Positions 32,654-42,760 of a stretch of 64,000 bases of DNA are shown piece after piece. The position numbers were made by a program, and so were the translations under genes. Numbering within the stretch: position 1 is the stretch's first letter; every line of letters starts with the position of its first letter. Under the pieces are notes generated by a model. That model was not told the DNA's origin. It did no database searches and saw nothing but the letters and a program-made list of their open reading frames with translations. Source of the stretch: Usnea hakonensis (Eukaryota; Ascomycota; Lecanoromycetes; Lecanorales; Parmeliaceae); NCBI GenBank assembly GCA_013423325.1, contig BLJB01000026.1, positions 468,227 to 532,226 on the forward strand, written 5' to 3'.

Positions 32654-35600
32654 ATGACTCCCGCCTTTGGATTCTCTGTGGGGGACTTCATCAGCGCAAT
32701 AGGTACGTTACCCTGTCAGCAATGCTCTGTCGATGCAGGTCGCTAACCTGCTTGTGCTCAAAGGTCTTGTGAAAAGGGTCACTAAGGCGTTGAAGGAGGC
32801 AGGAGGAGCATCTTCAGAATATCAGCTCGTGGTCATCGAACTCAAGGGTCTGAAGAGCATACTACGACACCTCGAGACGCTGCAGCCCACTGAAGACAAT
32901 GTCTCCCACATCAACGCCGTTCGTGGCATGGCCCTTGCGTGCCAATTACCTCTACGAGACTTCATGGTCAAGCTTGAAAAATACGAGTCTACACTAGGAC
33001 CTCTCGCGGACAAGAGGTCGCTTCGAGCGATAGGGAAGAAGTCGAAATGGGCCGTGGTGTTCGCGGAAGAAGTTGTGCGTTTACGGGCAATGGTCGCGGC
33101 AAAGAACATCAGCCTCAATCTTTTGCTTGCCATGAATACATCGTAAGGTTGCGTCTGAAGTGACTGGCAATCAAGGCTTATGGAAGGTAACAGGCACATC
33201 TTGTCACGCATGGACTCCCGGAATCAAGAGAAGCACGGCGATCTCATGTCGAAGGCGGCAGAACATCGGGCCGCACTGCACAAGGTTCAAGACGGGATAT
33301 TTCAGATAGAGGATAAGATGTCTCGGGCAGGGGCGGCCTTTGATCGTCGGCTCGATGGTATAGAAAACGATATGTCTCAGGCTAAAAAGGCATCTAGCCG
33401 CTGTCTCGACGAGATTAGTGCCAAAGTTGGGGATACTCAGACATCGGTCATGAGCCTACGCAGTACCGGAGAGCAGATCTTGAATTTTTTGAGAACGTTT
33501 CCCATGGAAATGCGTGAGTTGCTTGAAAACATTCTGCGCGCCAATTGGCAGACGTATCAGGTTCTCTTAAGGATACAACAGAGTACTATCCGCTCGCCTA
33601 CAGGGCTACTAGAGTCGAATATCCGATTCGAGGATGCTCTAGGGGAGTACAGAGAATTGCCATATGAGTTCTTTCGTCATTGGGAGGTGAGCACGACGGT
33701 CTTCAAGAACACCATTGCATATGACTGAGGTCGCTACATCTAGCCTTTCGAAGGATTTATCCGTGCTCAGTTCAAAAACAAGCTCGGAGAAAGGAAAGTA
33801 ATCGAAGGGCAGTACCATATTATACACGCTGGGAATGACAGAAGCATTATCAAGAAGGAACATTGGACCCGGTCGATAGAACAAGGGGCAAAACTAAAGA
33901 TGTCGATGGTAATGTTCCATCTTCAAAGAAGGGCGAATTTCTGTCCTCGCCCCAGTTGTTCTGGTGGTGGGCTCTCCCAATGCCGTACATCGGCCCTTTT
34001 GACGTGGTAAGCTCGAATAGAGACATTGGTTTCAGTCGGGTCCTAATGTTCGTAGTAAGGTATGCAATTTGAAGTTCTTCCCGCCTTTGGATGATCTTGG
34101 AGTATCGTCCAGCAGATTCGAAGAGGAGGTTGAAGTCGCACGACGGCAGAACGAGGAGGATCTCCTTCTCTATGGCAGCAGATCTGAGCCAGTTGATGCA
34201 CACGAGATAGATATTCATACGGGAATAATCGGCTCACCTACACAAATCGCGGCAACAGATCTGGAGTCTCCTCTCGATGAGGTGAAGAAAGCCCACAACG
34301 TCGAGGGCAACTCTGGCGTCAACGAGGTTAACGTCTCTGTCGACGAACATGCGGAAGACAATCCACTGTCGACCTGGCTCGCCCAAAGTGCCTTGCCTTC
34401 AGTGATTCCAGCAGGAAGCCACCCTCTGGATCAAATCGCACGCACAGAAGTCGATCCTGTCAAGGAAGAAATTAGGGAAATCGAGATTTTCCGAACTGTT
34501 CACTTAGCATCGGGTCCAGAAATCAATGGCAATGCCAAGGACACCCCCAAAGCCGACGCGGTTTTGGATCTAGAGCTCTCTTCACAGATCTATCATCGGA
34601 ACATCGTAGATCGCTATCCTCTACTACCAACATATCTTGCTCGCCGCCTTGCAGAAGCCAACAGCAGTCGAGCTGAAAGACTTTCCCGTCGTCGTGTGGA
34701 AGCGAAGGCCAAGCCAAGATATAGGACTGCAGACAAGACTACAGCGCCGAATCCTGTCAATCGGTTGAAGAGGACCTACTCACGGCCTGCAGACCCGATC
34801 CCAGGGGAAATTAGGAAGCGATCAAATTCATATGCCAGCTTGTCGAAGAGTCAACCACAATACGAATACTGGACTGGACGAGGCCAAAGTCAGCGTACGA
34901 AGTCTGTGGGCACACGATCCTCCAGCAGAAACAGCTCGTTACACGGATCGCCTAAATTTTGTTATCAAAAACAGTATCAAAACATCGACTACTTGGCTTC
35001 GAGCCCTACTTATCACTATTCATCTCCAGGATTGCCTCCGCCTCCCGTCAAGCTTCGCAAAGGGCATTCATCGAAGCGTAAAGCTAAGAAACTGTCATTT
35101 GACTGCGACATATGTGGTGAGAATGTAAAAGTCGATAGGCGTCGGGATTGGCAGTATGTAGTTGTGCGCCATTGAAGTTGAACCTTCGCTGATGATGGGC
35201 TAGAAAACATGTCATGAGTGATCTCCGTCCGTACGTTTGCACTTTCCAAGAGTGCGATCGTGCAACAAAACCGTTCCCTTCCCTTAAGAAGTATCTAGTT
35301 CATGAGATAGAAGTGCACGAAATTTGTGTCTCAGAGCGCTCCTCGGCCGGCACGGTCAGGAAAAAACGAGAGGAAAGCATCGTGTGCATCTTTTGTGGGG
35401 AGCGCACGGAGGCCGGAACTGGCAATAACAGCCGAGGAAGACATGTCGGACGCCATATGGAAGAAATAGCATTTACCATAGTGCCGAAAGCCTATGAGGA
35501 ATGGGACTTCTACACCGACTCTTCGGCTAGCAAGTCCATCTCCTGCAAGCAGGCAAAAAGTCATTTGTCTAAACCCAGAGATCCGCTGCCACCACGGGAA

Positions 35601-36200
35601 GCTACTGCTCAAGACGCCCTAAAACATGGTATCCCAACCGGGTATTCACTGAAAAATTGGGACCCGGAAGAGGAACCAATCGTTCTTTTAGGGAGCGTCT
35701 TTGACGCCAACTCGCTTGGCAAATGGATCTATGACTGGACAATCTTCTGCCATGGCGCTGACACACATGCGGCTGTCCTAGCAGGTGATCTTTGGCTAGT
35801 TTTGATCAGTCTGGCTGGGAAGATGAAACGAATCGCAGTAGTCGCAGTGAACCTATTGCGTTCAAGAAATTTCGAAGTTGAGATAATGTTAGAAGATTTC
35901 CTTAGGAGTGCGGAACGCCTCTGGGATAGACTCAAACGTTTACTGAAAGTTTGCGGAAGATACATGTTGAAGCGTTTCAAGGAAGAAGGTACGAAGAAAA
36001 TGGGCAAGGAAAGCGGACGCGACTTTGTTGAGATTTTGTTCGGTCGCGAAAAAGAGCTGGAGGCTACGGAGAATTTGGCACGCGCTATGAGGCTCTGGAT
36101 CATGCGGTTCGACGCAAATTGTGAAGAGGTGTTGCGCGGAGCAGAATCGCCGGTAAAGAGGACCCCAAGTGAAGGGTCGCACGGTGCTTCTGCACGTTGA
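32654..36200 (+). CDS. Large NLR-like accessory protein: helical N-domain, ubiquitin-like domain, zinc-finger region
   Basis: Exons are 32654-32702, 32764-33142, 33194-33686, 33744-34006, 34056-35153 and 35204-36200; all phases fit and the product is 1092 aa. The order is a fungal STAND-type helical start (MTPAFGFSVGDFISAIGLVK), a long coiled region, and a fungal ubiquitin-like domain (FEDALGEYRELPYEFFRHWE then PFEGFIRAQFKNKLGERKV). Next come paired cysteines (CPRPSCSG and CKVC, joined by splicing), a disordered Ser/Arg-rich linker and a C2H2-like block (CDICGENVKVDRRRDWQKH, CTFQECDRA, CIFCGE, RHVGRHMEEIAF). The C-terminal domain has the DPIVLLGxxFDxNSLGKWIYDW pattern, here EEEPIVLLGSVFDANSLGKW. 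No NACHT or NB-ARC P-loop is visible. Function is unknown; similar combinations occur in fungal self/non-self candidates. Confidence 0.82.
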
Positions 36201-36557
36201 TACAATGGTATGAGTTGTGGGCTGTGACTGCACAACAGGGTCCAATCATGTGGTCTGAGGTAGCTGCAAAGTATTGAAACTCGGAAACCTTGTCGCTTAG
36301 AGCATTTATTGTCCTGCCATCATTCCATCACACTGCCTCTGGATGCCAAATAAGCACTCACTACTTTAGAATAAGTAAATGAATGACACCCCCCCAACCC
36401 CTCGCCCCAGCTCCAGCGCCTCCAGCACCTCTTACAACCCAGTCTACCAATCATGTATAAGTGAGAGCGAACCTACCTCGTCTGTTTCCCATGATTGATT
36501 CTTGGGCTTCGGTTTAGATAGGTAGAATAGCGCTCTGCTGAAGTGGGCTTTGTGTAG

Positions 36558-36607
36558 TGGCTGTTGATGGAGAGAGGGTGTCGTGGCTGTTGATGGAGAG
36601 AGGGTGT
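36558..36607. repeat. 26-bp tandem duplication
   Basis: The unit beginning TGGCTGTTGATGGAGAGAGG occurs twice with a 26-bp period (36558 and 36584). The second copy is followed by diverged sequence. Confidence 0.7.
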
Positions 36608-36819
36608 TGGAGGCTGAAGGGGGAGGGAGTGGGGCTGGGGGAGAGGGTCATGGGGTTTGTTTGTAACATATACCGTGTATACATATGTACATAAAATCAA
36701 CTTTCTGGGATCGATGCCCTACATTTCCTTATTCCCATTTACGTTAAAGGGTTTCGGGGGATGTTTGAACGTACGTAGTGGCTGGTAGGTGTGATTTTTG
36801 GATTTTTTTTTTTGGATTG

Positions 36820-37035
36820 GGGTTCTAAGGGATTGGTGGGGTTTTGGGGGTGGGTGTGTAAGGAGGAAGGGGGATAAGCTGGGGGGGCGCCCACGGGAAA
36901 GGGCAAGGGGGGGAAGGGGGGGGAGGGGATAATGCCAGTGGAGGAGGGGAAGGTTGGGGTGGTGGTTTGGGTTTGGGGTTGAGGATTTGGGGGGTAGAAA
37001 AGAAAAGAGGGGGAAAAGGTGAGTGGATGATGAAA
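36820..37035 (+). repeat. G-rich, strand-asymmetric low-complexity tract
   Basis: The top strand has many runs of three to nine G (for example near 36881-36887, 36908-36914 and 36918-36926) and almost no C. It meets the simple pattern for G-quadruplex formation many times over. The open frames on the opposite strand are proline-rich by composition only. Confidence 0.6.
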
Positions 37036-37791
37036 CCTTTGGGGCAGGGGCAACTCTGCGTACACTTGGTTCTTGAACAATTTCCTTTACTTGTTGGCTG
37101 AGAATGGGCGCGTGTCGTAGGTGAGGTATACATCTAAGCGTTGGGTGTCTAATCTGGAGATTATCAGGAAGATGGGTTCAGCGGTTGTCGTTGATAAAGG
37201 ATTCGTAGTTAAAGTCAATGGGAATAGGGTCTGTGGGAGATCGTGGACACGAAAGTGTGGGCGTGCTTTATGTGCTCTGTTTCGGTTTCGAGGGGAGAAG
37301 TTGTGGGATAGTGGAGGATGGGGTACTTGAAATATGGGGCTAGAGGGTGGTGGACCATTGAGTCGGGCGAATAAGGAGGTTAGATATAGAGGAGAGGAGA
37401 GGAAGTGTTGCTTAAATCGGAATGTCTAACGATCTAGTTCCCTTACATAATTACGCCTTAAAGGGTGAGGGCGTCCTTAGTTATAGGTTCTTAAGGGGAA
37501 GTAGTCTACCACAGTACTTCCTACACTTGAAGGCGAATTTCCTTCAGAGTAAGATAGTCTCCTCTGTCTTTCCCAGTGAATCAAAGAAAATGAGGTTTGT
37601 TAGGGCATGGGGAACTGCGGATTTGATCGGTGTGTACGGTAAGATAAGGCAGCTCGGTAGGTACGTTGTAACCTCTTTGGGTAAGTAGCAAGACTCCTAC
37701 CCCGCCTTTTGCCTTCTCGCAATCTAGATTCTTTCACCTCTAGGTAACGGTCATTATGCTATTGTAAAGTCAATTATAGATAGCTTCAACT

Positions 37792-40133
37792 ATGGATCCT
37801 ATATCAATAGCGACCGCCGCCGGTACCGCTAGCAAGACACTATACTCTATCTCAACCACTCTCTACACTTTTATTAGCTCAGCGAAGAAGGTCGATAAGT
37901 CCCTAGAAGCGCTTCGCAATGAAGTCAAGGCCATGGCAAGGGCGCTTGACTCTGTTCAAAGCGTCCTCAAGCAACCACTCATTCTCGAAACAAAGGCCGA
38001 AATCCCAGGTGTGGATCATGTTTGGACTTCTACCGCGTCCGCAGTAGGTGATACTCAGAAGACCGCTCAGCTTCTTCAAGAACTCGTAAAAGGTCTCGGA
38101 ACCCTAGATGCATCACCAAATTTATTTCGGAAGGCCCACTTGCAGATCAAGATCAACTTCAATTCGAAGGACATCAATGAAATCCGGATCAGGTGTCAAT
38201 CCCATTTTCACAGCCTTAACGTATCGCTGCACTTAGTCACAATGTCAGTCAATGTCTGGCACTCATGATATCTCTCTGTATGCTGAAAATTGAAAGGCTT
38301 ATTCACTGTCAGTCTCACGATGATTCTAAAATCGTCTCAGAGCTCAATGACCTCAAAATGTTACTGAAGGATGGGCAGCTCGACTCCAGCCCAGGACGAT
38401 TCCATGCTCTAGAAGCAAAGCTTCCAGAGGAGCTCAAGAACTCAGACATGCTATTGCGCACTCAGCAGCTGGAGCGCGCTGTGGAAAGTGTTGTTTATGT
38501 TGCGAGCAGTGTCATTGACTCCCAATCTGTGGTTGGGTGTACGCTTTCGGAGATGAACCCACATTCATTCGATGTTTTCAGTGAATTGATGCCCGAGGAC
38601 AGTGCGAGTAATATTGGTCCTGGCAAAGTAGGCCTTGTCCCTCGAAAAGCGAATGATGGAATCAAGGAATGGCTGACAGGGCTAAAAATCGACGAGACAA
38701 TATCTGAAATGACTTTGAAGGGTGAGGCAATTTCTGAAGACAACGATACGCTCCAGCAAGGATTGAATCGCAGCGACATTTCTCTGGGAAGGCTGCCCTC
38801 GTTACCTGGCTCTCCCGACGCCGCGAAACTAGGCAATAGCAGTGTTGAGCAGGATAGTCTTGATCATACTCTGATCACCCTCTCGCGGATGAAGGTTCTG
38901 CAAAATCCATCCAGCATGATCATGTTTCTGCAAGACCTCGTCAGCAATGGTGTCAATTTAAATGCGCAAGATGAGGAGGGATTGACAGCCATGCACTGGG
39001 CTTCTCGAGAGGGTCATTTGGCCTGTGTCAAATTTCTCTGTGAGCGAGGCGCAGACGTAAACCTGAAAGGCAATGAAGGGCAAAGCGCATTGCATGAGGC
39101 CGTTCTCAGAGGACAGACCTCTGTGGTCAAGCTTTGGTTGGAGCAGGAGGCCATAAATATTGAGCATAACGATAGATTCGGTCGGACCCCGCTTTTATGC
39201 GCTGCTCAGCAAGGTCGCCTAAACATCCTAGATGCTCTTTTGAAGTCTAATGCGAATCTCAGTGCCAAGAGTGAGCAGGACAACACGGCTTTGCACCTTG
39301 CCGCATACTATAATCAATTTGATTGTGTAAAGCTATTGCTGCGATATAAGGCACCGATAACCTCCAGAAATAGACATGGCGAAGCTCCGTTACATATGGC
39401 TGCTTCGGTTGGTTCTAGCCAATGCGCAAAGCACCTGATAAATGCCGGAGCGCCATTTGAAGCAAAAGACTCGGAGGGTTACACAGCTTTATCTATAGCC
39501 ACCGAGAATGGTCATAAAAGTGTTTTAGAGTCGTTACTGCAAGCTGGAGCAAAGACCGACTGCATAGATGGGGGGCCCAAATGGAGGTACCCGTTACACT
39601 TGGCTGCGTCCAACGGTCACAATAAATGTGTAAAGCTCTTATTAGACGCTGGGGCGCTGCCAGAAGCAACGAATGGTAGTGGTTATACAGCTTTAATGCG
39701 TGCTTCCTATCACGGTCAAAGCGAGATTACAAAGCTGCTGCTAGAGGCTGGAGCAAAGGTAGATACTCAAACCACCCAAAACAATGGCTCGAACTCCTTA
39801 ATGTTTGCTGCCTGGTGCGGCCATAGAGATGCCATTAAAATACTCTTGGCTGCCGGGGCAAACATAGAAGCGAGAGATGCATATGGCCGTACTACACTGT
39901 TTTATGTCATGAGGCGGCACCAAGATGATTGCAAGCAATCTTTCTGTTCATTCTGCTCCGGGCGGGAAACTCGCAAGGACATTATGAAGTATTTGTGTAA
40001 GAAAGGCGCTGATGCATCAGCGGTTGACGATCACGGGTATTCTCTTCTTGAAACCCTTTTTGTTTACGACCATATTGATCAAGACGAGAAGAAAGCGATC
40101 AAGAAGATATTGAAGCGATTTAGAGCAAAATGA
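37792..40133 (+). CDS. Ankyrin-repeat protein with fungal STAND-type N-terminal domain
   Basis: Exons 37792-38243 and 38297-40133 give 762 aa, with a 53-nt intron (GTCAGT...AAG) that restores ATG-LIHCQSHDDSK in frame. The N-terminal 150 residues start MDPISIATAAGTASKTLYSI and match the fungal STAND/Helo-like N-terminal helical domain. A linker of about 200 residues follows. From about residue 370 there are some ten ankyrin repeats (EGLTAMHWASREGHLACVKF, DNTALHLAAYYNQFDCVKLL, GYTALMRASYHGQSEITKLL and others). Repeat quality is high, better than in the 12.3-kb ankyrin gene. No NACHT motif is present. The terminal repeat contains CSFCSG. It is probably an NLR-like protein without a nucleotide-binding core; the biological role is not known. 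Confidence 0.9.
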
Positions 40134-42760
40134 CTGATTCATGGGCGTCATGAATTTTGTGTTTTTGGACCATAGGTATCGCGAAGTATGTACTTCTTTC
40201 ACATATTATTTCCTAAATCAATACACCTTATACACGCGCCATCCTTTACTTTGCAATGGGTATCTCAAGAGAGCAGGTAATCAATCTAGAATAAGGAAAA
40301 GTCAGCCGATCACTTCCGACCAACGTATTACATTACAGCGGTAAAGCGAGAACGTTCATGAAAACATCTTATATATAGCTGCCCCTGGAAATCACAAATG
40401 CCTGTGAGAGCCCCCGCAATCATCACATAGGTGACCGCCTCTCATCACGTTCATACGAGAGACCCCCGTCGTTCCCTCCTCCCCTGTCCATCAACACCCC
40501 TTCTCCATCACCCTCCATCTTCCGTCACCCTCCAATACCCATCCAACCCCCTTCTCCCTCTCCCTCCCCACCTTCTAACAAAATACCCATCCATAATAGA
40601 ACTGGTCAGTCAAATGCAGATGAGGGAAACAACTTAGCCACAAGGTTTTCTCTAAGGTCGGGTTCCCTTGTTCTTAACACTTCGGAAGCTGCCAGGCAGG
40701 GTGTCCCCGCAAGGACCTAGTACCACGGCTGGCCGCATCAAAAGACAAGGCAGAGTCTGGTACCCCGCCCTTGAAAGTATTATCATGCTCAAGCAGTGTG
40801 CAGATATTGTGGAGTTTGGGATTGAACTGGGGGACAAAGACTGAGTTTCAATGGCTTGGGAGAGAGTTGGAGGTGGATGGTATGAAGAATCTTAAGCTGG
40901 GCTAGTGAATCGTGTTAAGTGAATTCATCCTATCCAAAAGGCCAGCAGGCCAGTACAGTTGTACGATTATCATGGCATTCCCTTCGAACCTTATCACCCT
41001 TCGTATGGTTTCATTCGGCAACTTCTTATTATCCTCCTTGTCCGCGACTCCGAAGACCGTCGCGAGGGTGAGTTTCACACTTGCTTTCGCTCTCAAAGTC
41101 TAGACGCGCTTGTTTTTGGAACTTCTCAGCCAAGTTTGAGACTGGTGACTCGGGCTCCTTTCGCCGTTGTTCGATAGGCCCGTCCGTGAAAAGGACGCAC
41201 TCAGAGCATAAGTGCGGACTCAGGACCATACACACAGGGTTTCGGCATCCTCGCGTCCCAGATACATCTATTCCTTGCGAGATTTTCTAAGGAAGTAGAG
41301 CTGGCGGCATCGAAGTTTGCGCTCCCGCGTCCATGCGCCGGTAGTTGCAGATGCCGCCGTCGATGTACTGAGGAAGTCCACCAAGGATAGGGTGCGTCCA
41401 GGTTGCACCTGTCTTGATGAGACAAGGAGTTGTAGGCGGTCTTGGAGAAGGTTCTGCGCTCGTGGATGTGTGACTCTTGATAACAATTTTCGCACAGACG
41501 GTGCATTGCCAGCAGATAGACAGCGTCTCTGGGACGCGGCAGAGATTGACCAATGTGCGCACCTCGGTGTTACGGCTGCTACTCATGTTGGACCTTTTCT
41601 GAGTAGAGTATTGGGTAGCGACGGGGGATGTTTTTAGGTGAGCGATTGTGAACCTGTCGTTTTTGTTGATTGATTAAGTACCCCGAGGCTGTATCAGGTA
41701 GTAGCTAGAAAGGGAAAGTTTTCGCGTGCAACAATCATGGGGAAATGAAATGGTTCAAAGATTGGTCTCAATTGACAATCGAGCAAAAGCTGCTATTGTT
41801 ACAGAGTGGAGAATCGCTTTGTATGCGACAAAGGGACATGATGGTAGCATTCATTGATAGAGTGCACAGAGGCTATGACATTGAGAAGCACTATTCAAAG
41901 CTTCCATGAACGATGAGATCTACTTAGTGGAACGGAAAATCCCTCATGTACCTGATTACAGTGACCAAAGTGAGAAGAAAGACTCTTTGTGTCGGACTGT
42001 AGACTGTTACACTTACGACTTGGAGCAGCCAGCGGTCTAGTTTGCTCTGGAGCATGATGGGAACTTGCTTACTTGAGCGTAGATGTGAGTACACAAGTAT
42101 GAATTCAGCCCTACGATTATTGAGTCCCCAGAGACGACATATGGGAAAATCTTACGTTGATGCAAGTGCCATGTCGCAGGGCAAATTTTGTTATTTCCTT
42201 GTACCTTCTTGCGCAGACGGAATGATCAATAATGCTACAATATTATTGGAAAAATGGTCGCCAAGCGATCTGGAAGATTTTAATCGAATGGTTGTGTGGT
42301 AGGCCAAAACCGGCGTTGTGCATGAAACACACGGGATCGCGCTCCATTCAGGAAACCGCTTTATCATTGGTTCGCCAGTCTGCAGCAGCGATCCAGACTT
42401 GGTCAGAATGGGGCGTAACATACCGCATACAATGTAGGGTACACCAGGCTGAGATGAGACGATTACTCAGAGGCCTGCATATATTGGAACTCGTGGGACC
42501 AATCAATCTTTTTGCGTGCAGCCTTCCCAAACCATACTGCTTTACCTGATCTAACGTGACTCTGCCCCCAGTCAGGTAAGAGATCTGCTATTCAGAGCCT
42601 CCAGCCTTGCCATGCTCTCTCTAAGCGGCAGAAATTGCCTGAGATATGGGGGCCTTTCTCTGCCGCCAAGTCCAAAAGTTCTTTAATATTAAGACCCCCA
42701 CTCCGCAAAATACCCAGGATCTTCTACATCATCTTATTCCCTCACTTATTGTTGCCCATA
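40134..42760. other. Long gene-poor interval
   Basis: 2.6 kb without a well-supported gene. A C-rich pyrimidine tract lies at 40460-40580. A minus-strand frame at 41287-41586 (99 codons, ATG start, CWQCTVCAK near its start) is the best candidate, but it lacks any domain and I would not call it. The last 150 bp precede the hydrolase/vWA gene start. Confidence 0.45.

Larger units (their letters stand above)
36201..37791. other. Intergenic with G-rich asymmetric tract
   Basis: Holds a 26-bp tandem duplication at 36558-36607 and a strongly G-rich top strand at about 36590-37035, both listed separately. An 88-codon frame at 37422-37688 has no recognisable domain and lies in sequence resembling repeat debris. 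Confidence 0.45.

Noticed and set aside
36825..37133. Pro-rich minus frames
   Set aside because: Their proline content comes from the G-rich tract; there is no start context and no conserved motif.
41287..41586. 99-codon minus frame with CWQCTVCAK
   Set aside because: The Cys pattern is suggestive of a zinc ribbon but incomplete, and no homolog-like block or intron supports it.
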